Source: Candidatus Aminicenantes bacterium UBA647
GTDB taxonomy: Bacteria > Acidobacteriota > Aminicenantia > UBA2199
Reading direction: 5' to 3'
NCBI GenBank assembly: GCA_002299555.1
Contig: DBOL01000115.1
Coordinates: 1 to 32,207, forward strand
DNA length: 32,207 nt
Shown here: positions 1-7,220 of the stretch, piece by piece
Position numbering within the stretch: position 1 is the stretch's first letter
Layout: each line of letters opens with the position of its first letter
Position numbers and translations under genes: made by a program
The notes under the pieces: generated by a model
What the model was told of the DNA's origin: nothing
What the model saw: only the letters and a program-made list of their open reading frames with translations
Databases searched by the model: none

Positions 1-1
1 C

Positions 2-52
2 TTTTCAAGAGAGAGGAGATGTGTCCTTGTTGACCATTTTAGAATAGTATAA
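2..52 (+). CDS. 3' end of an upstream gene (partial, uncertain frame)
   Basis: The frame beginning at base 2 stays open for 16 codons and stops with TAA at 50-52, sharing an A with the ATG of the BMC gene (TAATG). That junction is typical of translational coupling and is repeated between the next two genes, so this is probably the tail of the preceding BMC-operon gene. The other two frames also stop here (at 33 and 47), so the assignment rests on the junction alone. The tail is too short to identify a product. Confidence 0.35.
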   Translation, partial: FSRERRCVLVDHFRIV

Positions 53-660
53 TGAAAAAACACTCTTCAATAGCCATTCTGGAACTAAAAAGTGTCGCAA
101 AAGGAATATTAACAAGCGATACAATGGTTAAACATTCCCCTTTATCAATGATCAGGACGGGATCTATACACAACGGAAAATATCTTATACTTATAGGCGG
201 AACAATAGCATCGGTCGATGAGGCATACAAAAAAGGACTTGTAACCGGTGGAGAATCGATAACCGATTCGCTATATCTCCCCGATGTTCATGAAGTAGTT
301 TTTGATGCAATTTTCGGAAAAAGAGAAAAGTGTAAAGATGAATGTATTGCCACCATAGAGACCAGTTCTGTCCCTTCGGTTATCAAGGCGGCTGACTCGG
401 GAATCAAGGGTGCGGATGTAGATATTATTGAGATAAGGATGGGAGATGATCTCGGTGGGAAAGGCATAGTGATTTTTTCCGGGAAGCTGGAAGAGGTAGA
501 GACAGCTGTAAATATTGGAAAAGTGGCACTTTCAGAAAAAGGCTCTATTGTTGATATAACCATAATCCCGCGACCGGAAAGAGAAACATCCGATCAGATC
601 AACATTTCCACAAGCTTTAAAAACTCAACTGCACTATCGATCAAAGATGGGGAACAATAA
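52..660 (+). CDS. BMC-T (tandem BMC domain, PduT-like) microcompartment shell protein
   Basis: Trimeric shell protein that would form a pseudohexameric tile in a bacterial microcompartment wall. Two BMC folds are visible: residues 5-90 (AILELKSVAKG at the start, DSLYLP near the end) and about 98-178 (CIATIETSSVPSVIKAAD, then GGKGIVIFSG, ending at IIPRPE). Order and wording match PduT closely. PduT carries a pore cysteine that binds a 4Fe-4S cluster in its TICPGKF segment. Here the matching segment is SIHNGKY, with His40 in the cysteine position, so a PduT-type cluster is unlikely while another metal site remains possible. In-frame stops upstream force the start to ATG 52. There is no good Shine-Dalgarno site, consistent with coupling to the preceding gene. 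The stop overlaps the next ATG. Confidence 0.9.
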   Translation: MKKHSSIAILELKSVAKGILTSDTMVKHSPLSMIRTGSIHNGKYLILIGGTIASVDEAYKKGLVTGGESITDSLYLPDVHEVVFDAIFGKREKCKDECIATIETSSVPSVIKAADSGIKGADVDIIEIRMGDDLGGKGIVIFSGKLEEVETAVNIGKVALSEKGSIVDITIIPRPERETSDQINISTSFKNSTALSIKDGEQ

Positions 661-944
661 TGTTGTTGGGAAAAGTAATCGGTACCGTTACTCCCGCTGT
701 GATATATGAGGGACTTGATGGAGTACCAATGCTAATTATTCAGCCTCTGGACAGGAATCGAAGGCCGATTGGCAGACAGATAGTTGCTGCAGACCCTACC
801 TATATGGCCGGAAAAGGAGAATTAATTTATTACGAGGGCGGACGGGAAGCAGCTCTTGCTCTTGAAACATGGTTTGTGCCTGTTGATCATACGATCATAG
901 GAATAGTTGATGGTATAGAAATACTTGAGGATGAAAAAAAATGA
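660..944 (+). CDS. BMC-P pentameric vertex shell protein (EutN/CcmL family)
   Basis: 94-aa protein of the EutN/CcmL family, which caps the twelve vertices of the microcompartment. Diagnostic features are the N-terminal MLLGKVIGTV strand, a central IGRQIVAADP, and the C-terminal IIGIVDGIEI strand. Length is normal for the family. Its ATG overlaps the TAA of the BMC-T gene (TAATG) and its stop overlaps the next gene by four bases, so the three shell genes are one translationally coupled operon. Confidence 0.92.
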   Translation: MLLGKVIGTVTPAVIYEGLDGVPMLIIQPLDRNRRPIGRQIVAADPTYMAGKGELIYYEGGREAALALETWFVPVDHTIIGIVDGIEILEDEKK

Positions 945-1210
945 TCCTGGGAAAAGTTGCCGGTTCCATATATTCAACCATCAATCATGATTTCTACAAT
1001 GGGAAAAAACTATTATTAGTGGATAAATTAGACAACAAAAAAAATCCGACCGGAGATTACATTATAGCAGTCGATAGCGTAGGTGCAGGGGCCGGTGAAA
1101 TTGTCCTGGTTATTGATGAGGGAAATTCTGCACGGCAGATCGTAGAAGACAAAGATGCACCTCTACGATCGATAATCGTTGGTATTGTTGACCAGGTAAA
1201 CTTAATATAA
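941..1210 (+). CDS. Second BMC-P pentameric vertex shell protein
   Basis: 89-aa EutN/CcmL-family protein (MILGKVAGSI at the start, IIVGIVDQVNLI at the end, a GAGAGE turn in the middle). It starts in an ATGA overlap with the preceding vertex gene. The two paralogues are clearly diverged, so this is not a recent duplication; tandem vertex genes are common in BMC loci. It is the last gene of the operon and ends inside a hairpin shared with the convergent phosphorylase gene. Confidence 0.92.
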   Translation: MILGKVAGSIYSTINHDFYNGKKLLLVDKLDNKKNPTGDYIIAVDSVGAGAGEIVLVIDEGNSARQIVEDKDAPLRSIIVGIVDQVNLI

Positions 1211-1228
1211 TATCCTGACCGGATATTA
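1208..1228. terminator. Hairpin shared by two convergent genes
   Basis: Perfect 8-bp inverted repeat, TAATATCC and GGATATTA, around a 5-base loop (TGACC). It includes the stop codons of both the second vertex gene (TAA 1208-1210) and the phosphorylase gene (TAA at 1228-1226). There is no strong T-run on either side, so it is either a weak bidirectional terminator or an mRNA 3'-end stabiliser. Confidence 0.5.
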
Positions 1229-2575
1229 CCCCGAAACCTCTTTCCAATCCCACATACCATTCTTGTCAGCAAAATAGTATACCAGTTCCGGTTTGTCGGG
1301 AGCAGCAGATGTTATCTTTATAGAATTTAATAACCGTTTCTCCACTTCCTTCTTATCCTCTTTTCCTGATGAACGGACAGTTATAATTGTGTCTCCGGAC
1401 TTCACCTTGTCTCCGGATCTTTTATGGAAAATAAATCCGGCAGTATGATCTATCATATCCTCTTTTTTTCTCCTGCCGGCTCCGATATCAATTGCGCACA
1501 TTCCGATCTCAAAAGCATTAATATAGCTTATATATCCGCTACTTTCGGCTTTCAGTTCCCATTCAGAATTGCTGTTACCAAACAGGAAATAATTATCACA
1601 AACGTTCGGATCACCACCCTGCGCCTCAATAAAGTCTCTAAAAACATCCAATGCCTTGCCTGAACTGACAGCCTTCTTGAGCCTTACAATTGCAGCTCCG
1701 AAATCATCTTCAACTCCGGCAGCAATAAGCATACAGGCACCAAGTGCTAATGTTACAGTCATAAGATCTTCAGGCCCGTTCCCTTTCAGACATTCTATCG
1801 ATTCGATAATCTCCAGAGAATTCCCCACAGCAGTACCCAGAGGTTCATCCATATTGGTTATAAGCCCGAGAGTTTTCCTTCCACTTTTTTCACCAATATT
1901 GACCATTGATTTACATAATTCAATTCCATCTTTCATATCAGGGAGAAATGCGCCGCTTCCGGTCTTTACATCAAGAACTATAGCATCTGTCCCAAGTGCT
2001 AATTTTTTTGACATTATACTGCTTGTTATCAGGGGGATACTGTTAACCGTAGCAGTTGTATCCCTGAGTGCATATAGTTTTTTGTCTGCCGGAACGATAT
2101 TGTCGGTCTGCCCTGATATTACCATCCCGCATTTTTCAAGGATCGTCCTGAACTGATCCACCTTAAGAAAAACATTAAATCCGGGAATCGATTCGAGCTT
2201 GTCGAGTGTCCCGCCTGTATGGCCGAGAGCCCTTCCGGAAAGCATCGGGACCTTTACTCCACAGGCAGTAACGATCGGAGAGACTATGAAACTTACTTTG
2301 TCCCCTACTCCGCCCGTACTATGTTTATCAACCTTAACACCTGCGATCCCATCCAGTGAGATACTATCACCTGATTTAAGCATAATATCAGTAAGGTCCT
2401 CGGTCTCTCTCTGATCAAGTCCGTTTAAAAATATGGCCATCAGGAGTGCTGATATCTGATAGTCAGGAATACTGCCATCGACATAACCGTCAATTGCTTC
2501 CTGAAGTTCCTCTTTCTGGAGAGTGTTCCCATCCCGCTTCTTCATTATCATTTCATACATATTAAAATTCTTCAT
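1226..2575 (-). CDS. pdp: Pyrimidine-nucleoside (thymidine) phosphorylase
   Basis: Cytosolic enzyme splitting thymidine, deoxyuridine or uridine with phosphate to the free base and (deoxy)ribose-1-phosphate. The 449-aa length and domain order are standard: N-terminal helical domain with KKRDGN, phosphate-binding DKHSTGGVGDKVS, the family signature SGRALGHTGGTLDKLE, TSSIMSKKLALG, KTGSGAF, and a C-terminal PYNP_C-type domain with HKRSGDKVKSGD. It lies 8 bases after the cytidine deaminase stop, so the two form a salvage operon. Because it faces a BMC operon, the likely fate of the pentose-1-phosphate is (via a mutase) a compartment-linked aldolase encoded outside this window; that link is inference. 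Pdp versus DeoA specificity cannot be told from sequence. Confidence 0.93.
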   Translation of the reverse strand: MKNFNMYEMIMKKRDGNTLQKEELQEAIDGYVDGSIPDYQISALLMAIFLNGLDQRETEDLTDIMLKSGDSISLDGIAGVKVDKHSTGGVGDKVSFIVSPIVTACGVKVPMLSGRALGHTGGTLDKLESIPGFNVFLKVDQFRTILEKCGMVISGQTDNIVPADKKLYALRDTTATVNSIPLITSSIMSKKLALGTDAIVLDVKTGSGAFLPDMKDGIELCKSMVNIGEKSGRKTLGLITNMDEPLGTAVGNSLEIIESIECLKGNGPEDLMTVTLALGACMLIAAGVEDDFGAAIVRLKKAVSSGKALDVFRDFIEAQGGDPNVCDNYFLFGNSNSEWELKAESSGYISYINAFEIGMCAIDIGAGRRKKEDMIDHTAGFIFHKRSGDKVKSGDTIITVRSSGKEDKKEVEKRLLNSIKITSAAPDKPELVYYFADKNGMWDWKEVSG

Positions 2576-2583
2576 TTCATTTC

Positions 2584-2985
2584 CTACCTGTCCTCATTAA
2601 GGGAAAACCCGAATGGGAGGACCTCCCCCACGGTTGATTCTTTAAATTCACCTTTTTTATTACACATTATCACAGGAGTATCTTCCTTTGAAAATTCGGC
2701 AATTACCTGTCTGCAGGCCCCGCATGGTGGCAGGAATTTCTCAGTATCCCCTATTACAAGAATGGATGAGATCTCCTGCTCTCCTTCGCTCACCATTTTA
2801 AATATTGCATTCCTCTCTGCACATATCGTAACTCCGTATGAAGAATTTTCAACATTGCATCCTGTAAATATTTTCCCGCTCTTTGTCCTGAGAGCTGAGC
2901 CGACATGAAAGTCCGAATATGGGGCATATGCCTTTCCCTTCACCTTTATCGCTGCATCATATAATTCTTTTATATCCTTTTCCAT
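2584..2985 (-). CDS. cdd: Cytidine deaminase
   Basis: Zinc enzyme converting cytidine or deoxycytidine to uridine or deoxyuridine, feeding the phosphorylase downstream. Zinc and catalytic motifs are intact: C55-A-E57 and PCGAC with Cys88 and Cys91, counted from ATG 2985, giving 133 aa, the usual size for tetrameric Cdd. An open frame extends upstream to ATG 3036, but that codon lies inside the repeat element. A near-consensus promoter (TTGACT-N17-TACAAT) sits between the two, with its -10 nine bases before ATG 2985. I therefore choose 2985 and infer a leaderless or nearly leaderless mRNA. No Shine-Dalgarno site precedes either start. Confidence 0.9.
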   Translation of the reverse strand: MEKDIKELYDAAIKVKGKAYAPYSDFHVGSALRTKSGKIFTGCNVENSSYGVTICAERNAIFKMVSEGEQEISSILVIGDTEKFLPPCGACRQVIAEFSKEDTPVIMCNKKGEFKESTVGEVLPFGFSLNEDR

Positions 2986-2994
2986 AACGGTTTC

Positions 2995-3023
2995 ATTGTA
3001 TTTTACCCATAACCTAAAGTCAA
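2995..3023 (-). promoter_or_regulatory. Promoter of cdd-pdp (leaderless type)
   Basis: On the minus strand TTGACT (3023-3018), a 17-base spacer and TACAAT (3000-2995), followed by nine bases and ATG. Transcription would begin within about three bases of the start codon. It lies just downstream of the palindromic repeat. Confidence 0.65.
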
Positions 3024-3028
3024 AAATT

Positions 3029-3086
3029 GTTAACATATCAGGGACGGTTCCTTTTCCGTTACAGAAGGTACCTGTCCCCTTTTAAA
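3029..3086. repeat. REP-like palindromic element, copy A
   Basis: GTTAACAT, then GGGACGGTTCCTTTT, an 11-base linker, and AAGGTACCTGTCCCCTTTT. The two arms are near-complementary (13-bp stem, one bulge, one mismatch). Both arm types recur at 32138-32207 in the reverse order, and a degenerate form occurs at 16187-16216. It fills the gap between the SPL-like stop and the cdd promoter. The GGGGAC(A)GGT(T/A)CC words resemble REP elements mobilised by RAYT (Y1 transposase) proteins, but no such transposase lies in this window. Confidence 0.7.
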
Positions 3087-3089
3087 TAG

Positions 3090-4025
3090 TTATTTCATAG
3101 CGGAATCGTAGAGGTATTTGTTGATGAGATCGGGGTCAGGGTCAAGGTTCGGGAAGATGTCGTTCCACATTTCGTTATCCTCCATGCATAGATAGAGAGG
3201 AGGGGAGGGTGAAATTTTTTTGTAGATCTCATCCCGGACAAACAGGAAAAGTTCCTTTCTCAATGGTTTAAAATATCTATACTTGCTGTCATATCCCTTT
3301 ATCAATTCACCGGTAAATAATTTCGAATCTTTATATTTAAAAATATGTTCTTTCAGCTCTTCGGGAAATCTGAGCGCTCCGAGGCTCCACCACGCAATGT
3401 TTCCCGGAACAACAATATTTGATATGTTTTCTACAAGTTCTCTGTACTCCTTTTTCCAGTTATCAGTTATTATTATAGGATCGAAGTGGATACCAACCTT
3501 ATACCCCGCTTCCTGAACCTTTGCCATTGCGTCCAGCCTTTCCGGTAGAGATGCGGTATTATGCTCCTCTATTTTGATGATCTCCTCCGGGTTTAATGAC
3601 CAGGATACAACAATATTTTTTAAGGGCTTGATGCTGAGAAGATTTTCTACATTTGCCGATTTTGTTTTAAACTCGAAAACTATCTCGGGGAACTCATGCA
3701 TGATCTTGATTATTATTTCCGAATAATTACTCTCGTTCTCATAAGCGAGTGAATCTGATAGTTCACCGGTACTGATCCGGATGTTCTTCAAATTCTTCCC
3801 GGCTTTTCTCAGTTCTTCTCTTGCCTGACTAATATTTGTATAGAAAACCGGGTCCTTGCTATCAAGATAGGATTGAAGGATACAATATGTACATGAGAAC
3901 GGACACCCTTTGTGAAGATTCATATTATAATATCCACAGGAAACTGCTTCAGGTGAACATGGACAATTTTTTACAAACTCCCCCTTAAACTCTTCATATT
4001 TTATTTTCATGTTTCCTTTATCCAT
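3090..4025 (-). CDS. Radical-SAM protein of the spore photoproduct lyase (SplB-like) family
   Basis: 311 aa from ATG 4025. The radical-SAM cluster motif CX3CX2C is Cys41, Cys45, Cys48 in KGCPFSCTYCILQSYL. Preceding cysteines (21, 23, 30) in NCPCSP and SCGYY are typical of this SPL subfamily, found also in non-spore-formers. Bacillus SPL uses a further cysteine (Cys141) about 43 residues after the cluster for hydrogen-atom transfer. Here no cysteine occurs between Cys48 and the C-terminal YLCMED, so classical thymine-dimer repair is doubtful. The frame extends to TTG 4055 and GTG 4052, but a promoter places transcription start next to ATG 4025; ATG 4010, preceded by AAAGGAAAC, is an alternative. 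Monocistronic; divergent from kdtA. Confidence 0.8.
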   Translation of the reverse strand: MDKGNMKIKYEEFKGEFVKNCPCSPEAVSCGYYNMNLHKGCPFSCTYCILQSYLDSKDPVFYTNISQAREELRKAGKNLKNIRISTGELSDSLAYENESNYSEIIIKIMHEFPEIVFEFKTKSANVENLLSIKPLKNIVVSWSLNPEEIIKIEEHNTASLPERLDAMAKVQEAGYKVGIHFDPIIITDNWKKEYRELVENISNIVVPGNIAWWSLGALRFPEELKEHIFKYKDSKLFTGELIKGYDSKYRYFKPLRKELFLFVRDEIYKKISPSPPLYLCMEDNEMWNDIFPNLDPDPDLINKYLYDSAMK

Positions 4026-4034
4026 TAGCGTTTC

Positions 4035-4063
4035 AGAATATTGAAAATCCACCAAAAAGTCAA
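4035..4063 (-). promoter_or_regulatory. Promoter of the SPL-like gene (leaderless type)
   Basis: Minus strand TTGACT (4063-4058), 17-base spacer, TATTCT (4040-4035), then nine bases and ATG. The region resembles the cdd promoter closely: same -35 hexamer, same spacer length, and GAAAC directly after the -10. Confidence 0.5.
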
Positions 4064-4102
4064 CGTCAAAAATCTAAACCTTTTTTTTCAATTCTTTCAA
4101 TG

Positions 4103-4111
4103 TGATATAAT
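4103..4111 (+). promoter_or_regulatory. Extended -10 promoter of the lipid A/Kdo operon
   Basis: TGATATAAT, a perfect extended -10, ends six bases before ATG 4118, so the first transcribed base would be at or next to the start codon. There is no Shine-Dalgarno site. The -35 region is a T-tract without a clear hexamer, as extended -10 promoters allow. Confidence 0.55.
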
Positions 4112-4117
4112 TAAAAA

Positions 4118-5362
4118 ATGATTTTTCTTGATCTCATATATATCCTGATTCTTATATTGTATATCCCTTTCAATCCGAAATTCCTGTTTAAGCCGGAATA
4201 CAGAAGGGTGATCAAGGGAAGATTCTCTCCGAATATCAGCCCTGATGAAAAGGGGACCATATGGATCCATGCAGTATCAGTAGGAGAGGTGAAAAGTCTT
4301 GAGAGCTTTATTTCTTTTCTCCGTATCAGGACTGACGAAAGGATCATCCTCTCTGTTACAACGCCCTCAGGGTTTAAAATAGCAAAGGAAATATTCACAG
4401 ATATCGATGTCATCAATGGCCCTTTTGACCTATCCTTCGTTGTAAGAAAATTCATAAAAAAGATAGACCCCTCTATAATCATTCTCAATGAATTGGAGAT
4501 ATGGCCTAACTGGATATCTTTAACTAATCGGATGAATATTCCAATGGTGGTAATAAACGGCAGGATATCCACACAGGCATTCGCCAGGTACAAAAGATTT
4601 TCATTTTTTATAAAAAAATTTTTCGGGAAGATTGATCTTTTCCTCCTTCAGGATGAAAATTACAGAAAAAGATTTGTTGACCTCGGGGCAGAGGATCGTT
4701 CCATAAAAGTCAGCGGAAATATAAAAGCTGATGAGGCTGTTTCCGGGTCAGGTAAAATTCCGAGTCCGGATATGATATTTGGACTTCTTGGAATTAAAAA
4801 ACCGATAAAAAGAATAGTCCTCTTTGCAAGCACTCATGCATCCGATGAAGAGATATTTATCCCTGTTTTAAATGAATTGTCGGAGAAGTATTTTATAATA
4901 ATAGCACCAAGGCATACGAAAAGGACTTCCAACATTTCTTCATCTTTGGAAGAGAACGGAATTCTTTTTAATGTCTGGAGTAAAGATAAGCATCCGGATA
5001 GCGACATTATTATTTTCGACAAAATGGGTCACCTTACCCAATTGATAAAAATTGCGAATGTGATTTTTATGGGGGGAAGTTATGACCCTGCGATCGGTGG
5101 GCATAATCTTTACGAACCTGCAATTTTCGGGAAGAAAATAATCGGAGGACCATGTTTTAATAATTTCCCTTCAATAGGCAAAGAGCTTACAGGGAATGGT
5201 GTATACACTATAGCGAATACCGGGAAATCGCTCCTGGACATATTGGCGAATTTAAAAAACCAGGACATCAAATTAATAAATGAGAAAGCTAAAAGATCAG
5301 TAATGAAAAGATCCGGGGCCATTGAGTTCTCAATAAAAGAGGTGCTGAAATTTCTAAACTAA
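4118..5362 (+). CDS. waaA: 3-deoxy-D-manno-octulosonic acid (Kdo) transferase
   Basis: Inner-membrane GT30 glycosyltransferase that adds Kdo to the lipid A precursor from CMP-Kdo. Length is 414 aa (E. coli 425). An N-terminal membrane helix (about 3-18) is followed by WIHAVSVGEVKS, where Glu57 matches the catalytic glutamate, then NGRIS, LLQDE and SGNIKAD. The C-terminal half has FASTHASDEE, APRHTKR and FMGGSYDPAIGGHN, the GT-B nucleotide-binding region. Whether it adds one, two or more Kdo units cannot be read from sequence. It heads the block kdtA-lpxK-lpxL-like-rph and appears to be translated from a leaderless mRNA. Confidence 0.93.
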   Translation: MIFLDLIYILILILYIPFNPKFLFKPEYRRVIKGRFSPNISPDEKGTIWIHAVSVGEVKSLESFISFLRIRTDERIILSVTTPSGFKIAKEIFTDIDVINGPFDLSFVVRKFIKKIDPSIIILNELEIWPNWISLTNRMNIPMVVINGRISTQAFARYKRFSFFIKKFFGKIDLFLLQDENYRKRFVDLGAEDRSIKVSGNIKADEAVSGSGKIPSPDMIFGLLGIKKPIKRIVLFASTHASDEEIFIPVLNELSEKYFIIIAPRHTKRTSNISSSLEENGILFNVWSKDKHPDSDIIIFDKMGHLTQLIKIANVIFMGGSYDPAIGGHNLYEPAIFGKKIIGGPCFNNFPSIGKELTGNGVYTIANTGKSLLDILANLKNQDIKLINEKAKRSVMKRSGAIEFSIKEVLKFLN

Positions 5363-6303
5363 CAACTCTGTTTCTGAATGTTGCCTCATATCTTTACAAA
5401 TCCGGATCATTTATAACTCTGAAGTTAAAGGGACTAAGAAAACAGGAATATAAGAATATAACTATAATTTCGATCGACAACCTTTCCTTCGGTGGGACAG
5501 GGAAAACTCCAATGGTATTGGAAATTTCAAGGATTCTCGGAGAATCCGGCAAGAAATTTTCGATCGTATCCAGAGGCTATGGGTCTCTAAGTGAAAAAAA
5601 CGGAACTTTGGTAAAAGAACATCACACATGGAGAGAGATTGGTGATGAAGTTAAAATGATATCGGAAGAACTCCCGGGTGTCGATATATTTACAGGTGGG
5701 AACAGAAAAAGATCTATTATTAACAGTATAAGAAGAGGGAATGAAATTATAATCCTTGATGATGGATTTCAGTCAACCAATATCAAAAAAGATCTTAAAA
5801 TTATGATGATAAATCCGGAGCATAATTACGCTTACCTGCGAAATTTTAAGTTCATGGCAAAAGAAGAAGATATCATCATTTACTATAAAAGTGACGAATC
5901 CCGAAAATCAGGATTCCATATCCGGCAATCTGGTGATCATGGAGAATATTCTTTCGAATTCACATCTATTCAAACTCAGGAAGGCCTCCCTGCTGATCCG
6001 GGAGAACTTCCGGTTTTCGGGTTCTCGGCACTTGGCGATAACGAGCGGTTCAGATCGGATCTTAAAAAACTCAATTTGAAAGGTTTCAGGGGCTTTAAAG
6101 ACCATCATCAATATGCACCGGATGACCTTAAGTTGCTCATAAAAGAAATGAATAATGCAAAAGCAGAATTTCTCGTCTGCACTCATAAAGATTTTGTAAA
6201 GATTTCAGATATGATCAAGGACGGCTTCCCACTAATTTATGTTAAGAACAGGATAAAATGCGACTTTGATCTAAAGGGCTACGTATTATCAATAATAGAA
6301 TGA
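5350..6303 (+). CDS. lpxK: Tetraacyldisaccharide 4'-kinase, probable ATT start
   Basis: Phosphorylates the 4' position of the lipid A disaccharide at the inner membrane. The first in-frame ATG (5512) would cut off the P-loop GGTGKTP. The frame is open back to a TGA at 5323-5325, and the upstream codons encode a proper LpxK N-terminus (TLFLNVASYLYKSG, then IISIDNLSFGGTGKTP). There is no ATG, GTG or TTG in that stretch. I place the start at ATT 5350, seven bases after AGAGGT, giving 317 aa (E. coli 328) with the P-loop at 48-54, near its usual position. It overlaps the kdtA end by 13 bases. Other motifs: SRGYG, DDGFQ and HHQY. CTG 5368 or 5374, or a sequence error, are alternatives. Confidence 0.85.
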   Translation: MSKLTTLFLNVASYLYKSGSFITLKLKGLRKQEYKNITIISIDNLSFGGTGKTPMVLEISRILGESGKKFSIVSRGYGSLSEKNGTLVKEHHTWREIGDEVKMISEELPGVDIFTGGNRKRSIINSIRRGNEIIILDDGFQSTNIKKDLKIMMINPEHNYAYLRNFKFMAKEEDIIIYYKSDESRKSGFHIRQSGDHGEYSFEFTSIQTQEGLPADPGELPVFGFSALGDNERFRSDLKKLNLKGFRGFKDHHQYAPDDLKLLIKEMNNAKAEFLVCTHKDFVKISDMIKDGFPLIYVKNRIKCDFDLKGYVLSIIE

Positions 6304-7220
6304 AGCATAATATCAGGTATAGAGTAGAATATTTCAGTCTCAGAATGTTTATCTTCTTTATTAAAATTTCACCATTATTTCTAAAAAAATTTTTCAGCCT
6401 TTTTGCACTTGGAGTATTCTCTATCGCAGGGAAAAAATACAATAAACTTGTTGACTCAAATCTTAAGATCGCTTTCCCTGATATTTCTGACCAGGAAAGA
6501 TATTCACTTAAAAAAAAGATCTTCAAACATTTTTTGTCGGTCTTTATCGATATTCTTTATCTTTTCGGGGGAAAAGATCCTGATAAGGTTGTCGGGGAGC
6601 TAAAAGTAGAGGGACTTGAGAATGTTCAGAACGTTCTGGAAAAGGGAAAAGGGGCAATCCTGTTCTCTGCCCATTTTGGTAATTGGGAACTGATCCCGTT
6701 CATTCTTCACAGAGAATTGGGATTCAGGATATCCAGCATTGCAAGGAAGATGGACAATCCCCTGACTGAAGAAATTGTGAAAAAGTTCAGAGCCTTCATG
6801 GGATCGAATATGATCTATAAAGAAGGGTCACTTAGAAAAATAATCAGAGTAACTGAAGATAATGGCCTTATTTACATGTTGGTCGATCAGAATACAATTA
6901 CAAGGGAGGGAGTCCCTGTTAAATTCTTCGGAAAAGATGTGATCGCAGTAACAACAGTTTCTCAACTTTACCTGAAGAAAGATATCCCGGTCATTCCTCT
7001 TTTTGTAACTTATCAGAGTGATTCTATAATTCTGAAGATCGGAAAAGAATTAGAATTTAAAAAGAGCGGGGATCATAGCAAAGATATCAGTGATCTGACT
7101 CAGAAATGTATTGGTCTTATTGAGGATATGATAAAGGAATATCCCGATCACTGGTTCTGGTTCCACGACAGGTGGAAACCGAGAAAACCGATGAAAAAAA
7201 AGGTGGAAAATGAGAGATAA
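6300..7220 (+). CDS. Lipid A biosynthesis acyltransferase (LpxL/HtrB family)
   Basis: Inner-membrane enzyme that transfers an acyl chain from acyl-ACP to Kdo-lipid A precursor. The catalytic HX4E motif is intact as H125-FGNW-E130, in the usual AHFGNWE context. Further family motifs are SIARKMDNP, YMLVDQN and the C-terminal HWFWFHDRWKPR. Length 306 aa is normal. An N-terminal hydrophobic segment (about 15-45) anchors it. It starts in an ATGA overlap with lpxK. Only one such acyltransferase is present, so LpxL versus LpxM specificity is not assigned. Confidence 0.9.
   Translation: MKHNIRYRVEYFSLRMFIFFIKISPLFLKKFFSLFALGVFSIAGKKYNKLVDSNLKIAFPDISDQERYSLKKKIFKHFLSVFIDILYLFGGKDPDKVVGELKVEGLENVQNVLEKGKGAILFSAHFGNWELIPFILHRELGFRISSIARKMDNPLTEEIVKKFRAFMGSNMIYKEGSLRKIIRVTEDNGLIYMLVDQNTITREGVPVKFFGKDVIAVTTVSQLYLKKDIPVIPLFVTYQSDSIILKIGKELEFKKSGDHSKDISDLTQKCIGLIEDMIKEYPDHWFWFHDRWKPRKPMKKKVENER

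Noticed and set aside
30..53. TTGACC and TATAAT before the BMC-T gene as a promoter
   Set aside because: The spacer is only 12 bases and the TATAAT overlaps the ATG; coupling to an upstream gene is more likely.
2986..3036. Longer cdd start at ATG 3036
   Set aside because: That ATG is part of the GTTAACAT word of the repeat and lies upstream of the predicted promoter. The shorter protein has the normal Cdd length.
5340..5370. Programmed frameshift fusing kdtA to lpxK
   Set aside because: No X-XXY-YYZ slippery heptamer occurs before the kdtA stop, and a ribosome-binding site precedes ATT 5350. Separate initiation explains the layout better.
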